Shown one piece after another: positions 35,808-48,866 of a stretch of 64,000 nt of DNA. Position 1 is the first letter of the stretch; every line of letters begins with the position of its first letter. Origin of the DNA: Linanthus parryae (Eukaryota > Streptophyta > Magnoliopsida > Ericales > Polemoniaceae); contig JALGPY010000002.1 of NCBI GenBank assembly GCA_023055425.1, positions 117,130,088 through 117,194,087 of the forward strand, written 5' to 3'. Below the pieces are notes generated by a model. That model was not told the DNA's origin, searched no databases, and saw nothing but the letters and a program-made list of their open reading frames with translations. The translations under genes were made by a program, and so were the position numbers.

Positions 35808-37020
35808 TATGTCTCATGAACATTTTAGACTTGGTGAGAGGCCTAACGTTCCTTCACATCCTTACTACTTTGCATTTAGTAGTCATGAAAATCATTCTAG
35901 GGAATCAATGTGTTTCATACGTGAGCGTGCTTACAATAATGGTGATTATATTCCTGAGAGTGATTATTCTTGGCATGATAGTAGGTCACATGGCACACAC
36001 ATCTCATGCTTCTTGTGCACAATCACCACCCTCACACACTTACTTGTTTTCAATCTCCCATGATTCTTGTGCTTATGAATATCATGATATGAATTGTGAA
36101 TCAAGAGGGGTGAATCATTTTGAGAGGAAATCATTTGTGAATGATGAGCTAAATACGCCCATAAGTGATTCTCTATATGAGAAAATTTAAAACTTTATTC
36201 AAAATATTAAATCATAGAATTACTAAGAGAATCACAAAGATAACTAGTATAATCGTTTTCTCATTTGGAGGATAGAGTGGCTTCCTCATATTCACAATCG
36301 CATGATAATGAGTCTCTTGCATATAGCTCTCACTTTTCACAAGACTCACCATCACACGAGTCTCAAGTTCCTATTCACACATATCACGAGCTTGCTCAAG
36401 ATCAAATTTTGGATGATGTGTTTGATGATGGAGTTGTTGCTACTAGGATAGGTGATTGTATTATTTCTCATTTGCACATTCTAAAGAAGCATGTGATAGT
36501 GATATTGGTAGTGATATTGATGTTTATGATGATGACTCTTCAATTCATGACATGAGTGGATTCATTTTGGATGACTTATATAGTGACACATGTGAGGAGG
36601 AGTCAAAAAATGAAAACCACTCATGTGATGAGTTGGTTGTCAAATTTCATGCTACCATTCATGAAGGAAATGTTGTCTTGTCTTGTGCTCAAGAAGACCT
36701 AATACTCACCTTAGTTCCAATGATCATGAGCATTACTATTTTGTGATGACTTAGAGGATACTCTAGGAGAACCCCCTCCACTAGAAATTGTGGAAGAACC
36801 TTCAAGTAAATTGGGGGGGGGGGGGTCATGTGTTGATACTCCAATTCATGTAGACTATTTTACTACATCTTCTAAAGAATTAGATGAGATTACTTGGGAC
36901 GAAATAGAATTTTTGTATGGTAGTGAAGCTTCCTACTCAACTCTTCTCATGGAAGATGCAATTAACTTTGATGAAGAGGAGAGACTATTGACTCAACTTG
37001 ACCAAGTCAATGACCCAAAC
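35808..37020 (+). pseudogene. unrecognised acidic, His/Ser-rich frame of the Athila-like element
   Basis: Reading starts at MSHEHFRLGERPNVPSHPYY. The frame shifts near 35995, and a stop at about 36188 and another shift near 36470 break it further. The coding character persists: it is rich in His, Ser, Asp and Glu, with repeated SH and SHE pairs (SQSHDNESLAYSSHF, SPSHESQVP) and acidic runs (DSDIGSDIDVYDDDSS, DLYSDTCEEES). It is cut at 37020 by a solo LTR. A short open stretch at 40908-41198 (MISPLSCEATSLNP...) may be its continuation. No zinc knuckle, protease, polymerase or integrase motif was seen. It occupies the position of gag. Function unknown. Confidence 0.55.
36813..36825 (+). repeat. 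run of 13 G
   Basis: An uninterrupted G13 run inside the unrecognised frame, preceded by AGTAAATT. It is read as a short Gly run in one frame. Mutational expansion of a polypurine-type tract is possible. Confidence 0.9.
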
Positions 37021-40000
37021 TGAAACAGCCCGAGATCTCGGTTCAGGGTTAACGCGACAATCGACAACCAAAAGTAGAAATATACTATTAAGATTACATT
37101 TCGCTTAATGTACATAACAAAATTTCGATAATAAGTACAATTTAAAACATAACATTTGTGATCTACTAAGTGATCTAAGTTAAGCTATACTGCTTCGTCT
37201 CGTTCCAGCGTTCCCATCCCCCACTTTGATTGACGACCTGCGATTTAAAACGGCAAAAGCCGACGCAGTTTTGAAGAAATTGACCAGTAAAAACTGAGTA
37301 AGTACACACTACGACATGTAAAGCAACGAGTGGCACGGAAGCATGAGTTGAAACAAATCATAAGATTTAAACAGTAAAACTATCATATTGGAGAATTTGG
37401 ATCAACTTGAAGTAACCGAGTAACAAAAACCTCTCAATTTAATAACATTGAGAAACCACGAGTAGTTGGTAAAATACCCAGAGTAAACAAGTTCATTTGA
37501 ACTGATAACGATAGTAGTTCATGAGTAGCCAAGATTTACAATTCATTTCAATCGATTAGGGCATATCAAGAGCCACAAACAACATTAATAAGTAGTCAAT
37601 TTTTAATTTCGACTTCAATCAACAGTTTAATTTAGCTGAGGCGTGTCAAGAGCCACCAGCAGGATCGATGTAAACAGAGGGATCACGAAATAATCACTAA
37701 AGGTTCCTTCTAGGGTCTATCAAACCCTATTTCACCCGAGCGTTAAGGGAGCCCATTCGTCAACCCCGCTCACAACATTAGCTAAAAGGCCTTAAGTGTC
37801 GACACCCCTATACCGTAGTGACCCTTACAAGTATAAGTAGCACTCTATAGCTCTATAAAACCCTTGGCCTCAATAACTTGGTAATGTTGGCTCATCGGGG
37901 GCGGATTTTTGAACATTGACGTTCTATCCAATAATAAGAAGCATTGCTTCAATGGTCTTAGCCATAAGAAAATGGAGGATCGCTTGACGCCTCCCATCAA
38001 TAACAGTACTCTGTACATCGTCCTAAGTCTATTAGAGGTATTTTATTTCTTCTCTTTCACATAACCAGAATCGGAATATCAAAATTTCACAAGTAATTTC
38101 CGAGAGTTCTCAAAGGAGATGAATAAAATAGTTTAACAGCTTTCGAGTGGAAAACATGCATTCTCATACTATTTCATATAACAAACATTCATTTGAAACA
38201 TCAAGCACATACACAGATTTTGATATAAAAAGGCCGTACATATGTACTTACCTCTGAGCCATGAAAGGCGCAACGCAAAGCTAGCACTCCTACAACTCTC
38301 GTCCCATATTGGTTCCGGGTCTTACGGTAAATGCAGCAACACAATACATACGTCTACTTCGAACGATCCTTAACGTCGGCTGGATATAAACAAGTCAAGT
38401 ATATAGTCTATTAGCATTTACCCTCTATATGAGGTTGTATGCAAGAATGCCATGGAATGCGGGTCATGCAAGATAAATGTCTAAAACGCCCCTCATACTC
38501 CAAAACTGTTTAGTTGCCCGGTCCTCAAATTATAATCATACTGGGCCAAAAACATGTAAGAATGACTCTAAACTCTCCCATATGTACTTAGCATCGAAAT
38601 CTACAACTTTCAATAATTTGCACTTAGGCCCCTAAAGTTTAGTAAAATTGCAAAAAGGCCCCAACATTTGACTTGGTCAACATTAGCCGAGAATGACATA
38701 CGATTACTCCAAATACGCATACAAGACATGCTGACAAACTCCAAGTTACTAAACGAAACTCAATTCAAAGCTTAAGTGAAATTACTATTTTGCCCCTCCT
38801 ATACATTTCAGTCAAACTAGGGTTTTCGAAAAGTCAAAATTGGTCAAACTTAATATTTCGACTCAGAATATGAATACGAACAAGTTTCGTGAAGAACGCT
38901 AAGGCCAGAAATGTCATTTAGAGTGAGAAAAAAGAAAGTCAAAGATAGAGTGAAATCATCTCAACTAGTCAACTTTGGAGCTGATTTGTGGTAAAATGAG
39001 GGAGAGTTTAGGAAATATGAAGGTGGGGTATTGAAGAGGGTATTCCAAGCTTTCCAGAACATATTTGAACTCCTAAGAACTCCAAGTATTCAAAGAGATA
39101 TCTATAGTCAAAGTTGGACAAAAATTCCGAATCAACACTTAGTAAAATTCAAGAAAGTTTATTGAGTTCAAACTAGCATATTTAGGCTTGATTTGTGATA
39201 AATCCGTTATAAATTTGAACATGACCCAGAGATTATGATTTGAAGTATTATGTATCATCTTTACACAGGAGAAAACAGATCCAAATTTCATTAAGATTTG
39301 AAGAAGATACAAGGGTTAGAAAATGGGTGTTTCACTATGACATTCTATACTTAGAAAATTTTGAGTTCTTTGCTAGCTAAGAACATTATCATTGCAGCAA
39401 CTTTGGAGCCAAAATCAGAGGGTTTAGAGATCAAATTGGACCAAGAAATCAACATGAAAGTTGTAGCCAATTCTCCAAGGATTCCAGAAAGCTAAGGATC
39501 ATTCAAAACGGACAAAAAACGAGGGAGATACAAGCGTTTGAACAGGGGTAGTTTTTGTACCAAAAACACATGAACACCAAGAACACATCAACTACTTTGC
39601 TAACTAGCCATGTTCAAGCCCAATTTCAGGGGGTTTGAGATCAAATTGAACCAAGAAATTAAAACGAAACTTGTAGACAACATACCCAGGATTACACAGG
39701 AAGAAACCGTGCATGATTTGGACAAGAATTGAGGGAGTTACAAGCATTTGAACAGGAGCAGTTTATGAACCAAAAACCATGAACTTCAAGAATCAAACTA
39801 TGATGATTTGTTGTTACAGTCAAGTTTGGATGATCTAAACGTGTTCTAGACATGATTAGGAGCATGCTCATGTTTTAAAACGATCAAAACAAGCAAGAAT
39901 CGAGGTTGTACCAAGCTTTGAGCTTTCCGGCGGCCATGGAGGATTCCGGAGATTTGCCGACCGGTTTCAGGCGATTCAACATGTTCCCAGCAGATTTTGG

Positions 40001-40864
40001 GTTCCCCAGAGTCATCCACGACACTCAGAGGCCTCAGAGCAACCATCGGGAGGGAAAAATAATGGCCAAGGACGGAGCAAACGACGAGCTCGCGGTTCGC
40101 CGGCGGTTTTCGTCGGGCTCTCCAACCCAGAATCCGGCGAGGTCAATTTCCGACGAATTGGGTTAAAAAAAAGGTTCTCCAGGTGCGCCTAGGACTCACG
40201 AACACGGGGAAGCAAAGATTAGCAGCTGAGAGTTAGCAGGGAGAGATAATCGAAGGATTTAGAGGCTAGGGTTCTTCGTGTTCAAAACGGGTTTTCGACG
40301 TCGTTAATTGATCATTCGACAAATTGATTGGAGGCTTTTGCTCACCTAGTCGTGGGGAATCTCCCACCATAGCAGGTCGGGGAGAGAGAGAGGAACGGAG
40401 GAGATGCAGTGGTGGTGGTGGTGGTTCCTTGGTGGTTCCTTTGTGGTGGGAGGAGGAAGAAGATGAAGGTCATGGTGTTGGTGATGAAACTGATTCTAAT
40501 TCAGTAAGTGGGGAGGAAAGAGGAGAGAATTCCACCTCAAGGGGCATGTGGCACATATGCACAAGAAGAATGGCATGTGGTGGTCATGCACTAGGAGTGT
40601 AGAATTTGAAATTTTCAAAAGATTAGGGTGTGAATGTGATTGTGAAGAGATAGAGTACACATTAGATCTAGAGGTTCCACTTACTTTCGGCGAATCGCAC
40701 AACCACCCAAAATATCTCTAGTGCCTCAAAATCATTCTAACAACTTCCAAATATTGCTAACACTCCAAAATTCCAACTTTAAAGCCGTGACAAACTATTT
40801 ACAAATTAGCCCCCAGAGTCTTGATATTGCACTAAGAACTCTCTCGGGAATTAGGGGTGTTACA
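37021..40864 (-). repeat. solo Ty3/gypsy LTR, 3.84 kb
   Basis: The termini TGAAACAGCCC and AGGGGTGTTACA are flanked by the exact 5-bp duplication CAAAC at 37016-37020 and 40865-40869. It aligns with the primer-linked LTR at 5085-10090 in several blocks, including CTATTTTGCCCCTCCTATAC and AAGTATTCAAAGA, and with 32248-34798 in CCTTAAGTGTCGACACCCC. Open stretches at 39906-40166 and 40324-40602 lie in its GC-rich part and look incidental. Confidence 0.88.
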
Positions 40865-43019
40865 CAAACCATGAGCCTAAGGGTTTGGATGTGGTTTTAT
40901 GTTCTAAATGATTTCACCTCTCTCTTGTGAGGCTACATCCCTAAATCCATGTGCCATGCTTAAAAGTGGTGAGATTGATGATTCACAAGTTGCCCCTATC
41001 TCTCACGTCGTGGTTTCAAGTGAAAAATTGGCAACTTTTGAAGACTCATTCTATGATTCATGTCATTTGAGAATTTCAAACCCTTTTCTTAAGATGATGC
41101 ATGACATAACCACTTGCTCTAGCTTAATTGTTAGATTTTGCTTGCATATCTTATTCATCTTTTGTCTTGCCCCTACTTCTCCTATCTATTCTAATTGATG
41201 GGTCAAACTTTTTGAGGGAGAAGTACTTTTCTATGAATGAAGTAGGGGCATGGCATGGAAATAAATTTCCAAGATTGGGGGTTGGATAGTATCACTTATT
41301 TTTTCCACCTCCCTAGTTGCACATAAATAAATTAGTTTATCTCTATTACTTGCATTTTTTTCCTCTTTTCTATTTACATTTTGTAGGTTGCTCTTGGAGG
41401 AAGATGGATGGTGCTTGGTGACCAAAGACGCGAAAATGAGGTCCTTCTATCCCTTTTCTCTTAAATGAATTTGTATGCTCTTCCATTGTTCTCACACATT
41501 GAGGACAATGTGACATTTTAGTTGGGGGGAGTGGATTCTAAATTTAATTAGTTGGTTACTTGCACTATATTTTCTCTCTTTGTAGCTTACATTATGTTGA
41601 AAAATACAAAAAAACGAAAAAAAAAAGAAAATTTAAAAAATTAAAAATTATAAAAATTCATAGAAAATGAAAAAAAAAATGAAAGTTTTGAAAAAAATGT
41701 GTAAACCTTTCATGAGAAGCATCACTCGTTTCCCGTGTCAAACCATATATTTTTTTTCTTTCTTTGGTAGTTTTATTTATTTTAACCTTTTATCTTGAGT
41801 CTAAATTCTATTTTCTTTTTTGATAGATTTATTGAGTATTAGAAAGTTTTAGTGGATTCATTTATTTCCAAAAAAAAAAAATAAAAAAAAAAATGAATGA
41901 AAAAAGTGAAAATGGAGAATTTTGGAAAGCTAGATGTTTTCAAATAATGAAATCTCTTAGTCCATGCTCTTTTTATTTTTTATTTTAATAAGGAATCATT
42001 TGCTTATACTCAATACAGCTACACCAATATCCCACATTCCGCGATCTCATGCGTTCTCACAAAGCGACACACTCAATTTACGTTTCTTGTTTAAGTCCTT
42101 CAAGCTAAGTTGATCACATAACTTTGACGTCTTACTACTTTTGATAAAGGGTGTATTCTCTAAAGCTATTTGAACTCTACAAAAAGGATTTGGTTCTCAT
42201 TATTTTTTGCGGTGGAAACTTGTAGCCCATTGCGGTGGTGGTGACCATGACACCCTATGCGATGCCTAAGAAATAGAGGGGTGTTCAGGGATAAATGTCA
42301 TGCCACCACCTAGATAGCTCCCTTGGTTTAGCTTAAAAATCCCACTCGCTTGTATATTCCTCTATTTTGTTGTGGGTCTTGGAGAACCTTGGATTAAAGG
42401 TGGACATATGTGGAAAAAATGTTTAATGCTAAAGCCTCCAAAAGGAAAACACCACCTCCCAAAAAAAATTCACAAAAGGATCATACAAGCCCACAACCAC
42501 ATCCCCCATTCTAAACTCGATTTTGTTCAAAGCTTGGAGGTCCATCCTACACAGGTGCTTTTGAATAAGTATGAGAATGTCTAGTTTCATGGGACCCTTA
42601 TTTTTGAAGGCATACTTTCTCGCAATTTGGACTTAATTAACAAGTTTTGTGGTTGCCATGGGTCAACTTATACCAAACACCGCCCACATTTGTATGAGTA
42701 TATGCTTAGACGTCCATAGGCTCCTTTCTCAATCTTTTTTGGAATTTAAGAATTTATTTGAGGAGACATTTGTGCATTCCTCTTTTTTCCCCATCAAAAA
42801 AATTAAAATTAACTAGTAATCTTTAGGATTTTATTTTCTTTGGGTTCTCACTTAGGATAGATAATGTGTGAGTGTGTTTGTAAATATTTGAGTCTAGTTT
42901 AGAATTGAGTCAAGCCTTGTCTAGTTGAGTGTGTGTCTCTCAAGATTGGTTCTTAACTGGTTTATTATTTATATCGCTCTCTTAGCTCGAGGATGACCAA
43001 AAGGCTAGTTTGGGGGGTG
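40865..43019 (+). other. 3' interior of the Athila-like element
   Basis: After the short open stretch at 40908-41198 it is mostly non-coding. There is a TTGGGGGGAGTGG purine tract at about 41522, then a very A-rich segment (about 41600-41960), and finally GAGGATGACCAAAAGGCTAG before the polypurine tract. The equivalent spot in the 50-61 kb element reads GGGACGAGCAAAGAGTAAG, so the pre-PPT context is shared. Confidence 0.6.
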
Positions 43020-45108
43020 TGTTAAGGATCATAAATTGAAAATTTTAGTATGTTATTGAACTCTTGATAACTTACTTTTATGTGTAACTTGTGTATTATA
43101 ACCCTATTTCTAGACTTATGATTGTCTTTGTAGTTTTGGTTGTTTTTCTCTCATTTTATAGGCGAAATCGTGCTTCGGAATGCAAGAGACTAGTTAGGGG
43201 AGCTTGAGTGATGAACTAAAGAGATTCGGAGGGCCAAGAGACATGAAAAAGGTACTTGGAGCGCTTGATTAGAAGAGTATCAAAGATTTGAGGGTCCAAG
43301 TGAGAAGAAAAGGGAAGGTCAAGGCCAAGAAGAGAAGAAATTAACGGATTGGGGACCTCAGTGGAGTTTTCTGAAGTTATAAAGGTCTGTACTGAAGAGT
43401 TTTAACGGCAGGGGGGGCATCTAAAGCACTCAGAAAACCTAGGGGGCTATTTTGCAAATAAACCGAAACAACTCAGCATATGCGCGAGTCTTCTCCCTCA
43501 CGACGCACCAAATAGAACAGAGACTCCATGGAAGCTTCGTCAAAGCTTCACCGAAGCTCACCCAAGCCCCAATCGCCACCAAATCAGCGAGACCGATCCC
43601 AATCTCCTCCTATTCCGATCCTCTACATAACCCATCCCTCAATTTGGCCTAAGAACGAATGGACGAAAAAGCCCCAAATTCTAGGGTTTGTGTCAATCAA
43701 TGATGGAGGGCTTCTGCGTTCAATTCAAGGGTGGAGATATGTGCTTGGAGGCTACACAATCCTTTCCCTACCCTCTATATAATCTGAAGTCGAAGAAGAA
43801 GAAAGCAGCGGTACACAGACCCGATGGCTCAACAGTGCTCTGTTCTGAGTTCTATTTTCATCTCGCTCTCTCCGATTTTGCCCAGTGTTGGGTTGTTCTT
43901 GAGGTAGAACAAAGAAAGGGGAAGAGAGAGGGAGGAGCTGCGGATTTTGATTCATTTTGGGGCTGGTTGTGCACTAATTCGACAACTTTGTTATGCTCTG
44001 TTTTGCTATTCTGCTGCTGTTGCTGTGTTCTTCATGTGCTCTTCACTGTAGCATAGCAGCAACAGCTTAATTTGGGAAATTTCTTCACCATGAGAATCTT
44101 AGTTTGGTAGTTTCTTCATTTTGGTAGCTTAGTTTAATATTGAGAAGTGATTATTGCTTAGTTTTGTGTATTTGAATCAAGTGTTGAGGAAGAATTGGTG
44201 AAAACAATTATTGGGTTCAAGCATGATGAATGAAAGTCTATTACTCTTTAGCTTTCTGGAATCTCTCATGTTTAGCTAGTTAACTTGCTTGGGTGATTTG
44301 GGACTATCTAGTGCCCTAACCCTCTTATTGATTCAAGTTGAACTTCAAGGATGAATGGGTTGAACTGGGTTCACTTGAATGCTTAATGAAATGTTTGGAT
44401 TTCTCTTGTTGAAGTATTTGATGCATTGAATAGGTAAATGTGCGAATACTCTCGACTTGTTTGATTTGAAGTTGCACTTGAGTGAGAGGAACTCGTCAAT
44501 CCTAACTTTGATGAAATCGAGTTCTAGTTAGGTGATTCGTGTGAGAATTTACAAATTTCATTTGTTGCTTAATCTTTCATGTGGAAACACCTATGTGTGT
44601 TTACATATGGTTGATGCTTGAAACACTTGAAATTTGGAAATCTCATTTGAATAGTCTCTTTAGTGCTTGATTAGCGTGTTTGGTTTACACACTTCATTTG
44701 TGGCAAGTTGGAGTGCAATAAGCAATCTCTTCTTGACATACTTGTCTTGTGGGATGCTAGATGTGATTAGAGAACCGGGCTTGAATCTAATAGGAGGATT
44801 GGACACTATAGAAACCGATGATCCCTAGCCCCTCTCTACTTGTCATTTCACTTCTTTCTTAGTTGTTTAGATTAGCGAATTCTAAAATCTCAACTTGCTC
44901 CATCAATTAGTTTTTGTGGATTTGATAGCTTGGCAAGCTCTAAAGCTATTGAGAACTTGTGTCACTTGCTTTAGTTAGTCGTTTTCTACTCGCTATTCTA
45001 GTTTAGCAAATCATTGTCCAACCCTCCTCTCCTTGTGGATTCTTCTCCGGACTTACCGGATTTTATTACTTGAGACGATATCCTATACTTGGGATTTTCG
45101 AAAGAACA
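43020..45108 (+). repeat. 3' LTR of the 31-45 kb Athila-like element
   Basis: 2089 bp, TGTTAAGGATCATAAATTG to GGGATTTTCGAAAGAACA, followed by target copy CCTCG. Uninterrupted, and so the best copy of this LTR. Confidence 0.9.
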
Positions 45109-45113
45109 CCTCG

Positions 45114-47041
45114 CAACCCTAAATTTTCATAAACCACACTATGGGACGCTTCGTAATCCATATCTCATATGGTGTCTTCATGACTGATTTGGATGGAAAC
45201 AGTTAAGGGTAAAAGAAGCGGTTAATAGAGCATGGCCCCAAAATGATATTGGAAGATTTTTCGGACACATCATAGATCGAACCATGTCCGACAGTGTGGA
45301 GTGAGTTGTGACAAGATCCCACGCTCTCTAAGATAGTCATCAAACTCTTGATTTAAGTATTCTCCTCCACGATCCGATTGTAGAGCCTTAATACTCTTTC
45401 CAAGTTGCATCTCTACTTCATTCTTGAATTCGTTGAACTTTTCAAAGGATCCAGATTTGTTCTTCCTAAGATACACAAATTCATATCTACCGAAGTTATC
45501 AGTAAATGTAATGAAGTAAAGATATCCACATCTGGAAGGCATGGTGAATGGTCCACACACATCAGTATGTATGAGGGCCAATAGCTCACTAGTCCTCTCA
45601 CCTTTCTTCTTGAATGGGATTTATTCATTTTTCCTAATAAACAAACTCCACGTGTCTCATATGATTTGTGATCAAATGAGTCTAGGATTCCATCCTGATG
45701 GAATCTAGAGATGCGATTCTCGTTTGTATGGCCTAAAAGACAATGCCATAGATAAGTAGCATTTATATCGTTAGTTTTAATCCTCTCGGTATTTATGTAA
45801 TAGACGGAATTATCTAGATCAAGGATATACAATCCATTAGAAAAAAGAGCATTACAATAATGCATAATATCAAAATAAATGGAGCAACACTTGTCCTTTA
45901 TTGTGACAGAAAAACATTTCTTGTCCAAACAAGAAATAGAAATAATGTTCCTACTCATAGCAGGCACATAAAAAAATTGTCTAATTCTAAAATAATTCCA
46001 GAAGGTAAAGATAACTCATAAACGCCTACGGCTAATGCAGAAACTCTTGCTCCATTCCCTACGCGCAAGTCTATATCCCCTTTAGCCAGTCGTCTGCTTA
46101 TCTTTAGATCATGCACATTTCGACAAATGTGAGATCCACATCCAGTATGCAATACCTAAGATGAAGATATAGACATTGACATCAATAACAAAAATACATG
46201 GTGGTGGTGGAATCACTATTCCAAGCCTTTTATCTTCTAAATATATTGGGAAGTTCCTCTTCCAGTGGCTAGTGTGACTACAATAGTGTCATGCGCCTTT
46301 AGCTACCCCATCAGTAGGCTTCAAGGAAACTTCCTTGGGTTTTGCAACTACTTGCTCTTCCCTTTATGCTCCTTAGTAACTTTCTTGCTCTTTCACCTAT
46401 TGACCATCATTATGGCATTGCCTTCACCTTTATTAATGCTCTGTCCAGCGGTCATCAACATATTGAGTAAGTCTGGCAGAGTTTTGTTGATCTCATTCAT
46501 ATTGTAGTTCATGATGAATCAGCTAAAACTGTCCGGCAAGGATTGCAGGGTGATATCGGTAGCCAACTCTTTGCTAAATGGGAAGCCTAACCTTTCGAGA
46601 CTCTCTATGTAGCCGATCATACGGATTACATGAGGTCCGACTGTTCCCCTTTGGCATATTACACTTGAACAGTGCTTTTGATACTTCATAACGCTGATGA
46701 CTTGCTTTCTCTTGGAAGTGTTGTCTCAAATGTATGATCATATCATACACCTCCATGTTTTCATGTTGCTTCAGAAGCTCAGAGTTTATGGTGCAAAGAA
46801 TAAGGCAAGTTACATCAGTAGAGTCATCAAATATCTTATGATATGCCTTCCTTGCAGCAGCAGTAGCATCAGCAGGCGATGCCTCTAGAACATGCTGCTT
46901 TAGAATGTACAACTTCTTTTCTTGCTTGAGAACAATTCACAAGTTTTTGTACCACTATAGAAAATTTATTCCAGATAGTTTGTCATTCTTAAGGACAGAA
47001 CGCAACGATGGAGTCGATGTTTGTTGTTGATTGTTTGCCAT
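45114..47041 (-). pseudogene. Angela-like Ty1/copia gag-protease-integrase (element B), truncated
   Basis: Gag starts at 47041 with MANNQQQTSTPSLRSVLKND, has two stops near 46950, then continues with the copia gag pattern (AYHKIFDDSTDVTCLIL, VYDMIIHLRQHFQEKA). The protease lies at about 46152-45955, with HTGCGSHIC where DTGCGSHIC is usual and RVGNGARVSALAVG after it. The GAG-pre-integrase domain (LWHCLLGHTNENRISR, CLLGKMNKSH) and integrase core (ALIHTDVCGPF, YFITFTDNFGRYEFVYL, SDRGGEYLNQEF) follow to 45270. Eroded KTPYEIW and GCE blocks reach 45114, where the Athila-like element interrupts. A few more codons survive at 31022-31035. Frameshifts and stops make it non-functional. Confidence 0.85.
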
Positions 47042-48575
47042 TGGAATTCTACAAAATTAGAAATATGCAATTTGGTATTTGTGAGCAATTAACTATACTA
47101 AACAATGGCTAGATTATTAAATTTAGCTCCCACTATTTTTCTCGGATTAATAGCCCTCACCATTAATGAAAAAAATATCATATATTTTCCAGTGGACCAA
47201 GATCATTATTTCACTTCCTCATGAGCTTGCTTTGGCAAGTCACCCTAAAGTTAGGAACAACTTCCAATTGCATCATATGCAACTCTTGGTTCAATTGGGC
47301 AAATAACTCCTTATTCTTGATCTATCTCATAGATAATCCCAATTGCCTTGCCGCTAAGCTTTCAATCCTATTGAACGAGCTTAGTTGTGTTTAACTTCTT
47401 ACTTCAACAATCGCACATTACTAGCTTGTGCCATCGCTCCACATCATGATGAAACAAGCCCGAACTCAGTACATCTTGATCGTGACGAGTGTTAAGCAAG
47501 AGAACGCAAAAACACAATCTTTTCTATTGAGGGGTTTTTCTTGTCAATTTTATTGTTGAAAATATCAACTGATCTACTTATTGTATTGGGCAATTCCAAA
47601 TAAAAGATCCATCTGTTTAATTATTATCTTGTTACGTTTTGAATGCATCCACCATATATGAAAATAAAACAAAATAATAAATAATAAATAAAAAGTGGTA
47701 TGAATGTGGCCCCTAAAACTAAGATATTCCCAAGCCAATGAGAATATCTATAAGCCCTAAAGCAGCAAGCTCATCTCCATGTTCCTCCGTCTTTAGTCCA
47801 TGCGTCTTGTGATTTCTTTATTCTTTGATCTTATCCACCATGCCTTGACTATATTCTATATCTAATTCTAGCTAGCATCTACAAACTAAATAGAGGAACC
47901 TCACAGGCGAGGGAGAAGACGACACGCAGGTCGCAAAATAATTACATCAATTGCATAAAAAAACAAAACAAAACAAACCACTAATTTAAACATCCACAAC
48001 TAAGTCCACATCCAACCACCGTACGATAAAACACATAAACAGTTAAAATCCAATTATATCGTGTTGGGTCAATTTAGAGTTAAATTGGGATACTAGGTTC
48101 AAAACGGTCGCGCCAGTCTTACTAGCCGAACCGAATTGACACGCCGAACCGGTCCAACCTGGTCGGTCTAGCACGCCCGGTTAGACTGGTTGGCTGGCCG
48201 AGGCGGAGGGGCAGGTCGGCTCTTGTCGGCGCGCGCAAGGGGGCGGTCAGGCTACATGGGCGAACCCCTTAGGGGGTTAAAATAATAAAAAAAAAACCCT
48301 CCTTCCTTGTGGGCAGATCCGCAATTGTGGGACAAAAACATCTTTTTCTTCCCTACATGTGCCCAAACCATAGTTTTGCGTCTCCATTCAATTCATACAT
48401 CATATGTATAAAAAATCCACTAATTTGTACACGATATGTAAAATATGTTATTTCCTATCGAATCATATTCAAACTGTATCATTATACGAATTTTAATTTT
48501 ACGCAAAAATTAACAGTACGGTGTTAAAATGATAAAGCATGTAACACATAAATCATATCATGCGCTATGAACTGA
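47042..48575 (-). other. leader of Angela-like element B
   Basis: Long non-coding leader between gag and the primer site. It has no convincing frame. The stretch 48100-48260 is GC-rich with repeated CCGGT and GGTCGG words. The end nearest the primer site matches the leader of element A. Confidence 0.6.
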
Positions 48576-48588
48576 GGCTCTGATACCA
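48576..48588 (-). other. primer binding site of element B, initiator-Met tRNA
   Basis: The minus strand reads TGGTATCAGAGCC, an intact initiator-Met primer site, adjoining the LTR that starts at 48590. Confidence 0.85.
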
Positions 48589-48589
48589 C

Positions 48590-48866
48590 TTTACGGTTTT
48601 GATGCATGTTAAGCTTTGGAAATACAAAAGTTTCCTGATCAAAGTCCTCCATGTTTCGCAGGTTAAGCTCTCATAACGTGATAAAGGAAGTAACGTTTAC
48701 CTTGTTGGTTTGTGTGATCACAAGGCAAAATGATGTCCATGTCTCTAGCGGTATACACACCTTAGGATTTCCAAGTGGAACCTCCTCGACGAATAGTTCT
48801 AGCTATGCAGAAGAAGGAATTAAGCGATCACGCAAAACAGGGAAGGGAGGTCGAGGGGTCCGCGTC
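48590..48866 (-). repeat. 5' LTR of element B, first part
   Basis: It matches the first 280 bases of the Angela-like LTR at 28405 (CCTGATCAAAG, CTCATAACGTGATAA, ATGTCCATGTCTCTA, ATCACGCAAAACAGG). It breaks at about 48866 and resumes at 60983; a few LTR bases may also remain at 50594-50629. Confidence 0.75.

Larger units (their letters stand above)
31036..45108 (+). mobile_element. Athila-like non-autonomous LTR retrotransposon
   Basis: LTRs are 31036-35643 and 43020-45108, with TSD CCTCG at 31031-31035 and 45109-45113. An Asp-tRNA-type primer site follows the 5' LTR, and a G-rich polypurine tract (GTTTGGGGGGTG, about 43009-43019) precedes the 3' LTR. Without its two nested solo LTRs the element is about 7.7 kb. 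The interior has no recognisable protease, reverse transcriptase or integrase, only an unrecognised frame. It sits in the integrase region of Angela-like element B. The LTRs match at roughly nine positions in ten by eye. Confidence 0.88.

Noticed and set aside
39906..40602. GC-rich open frames that look like host exons
   Set aside because: They fall wholly inside a solo LTR bounded by an exact target duplication.
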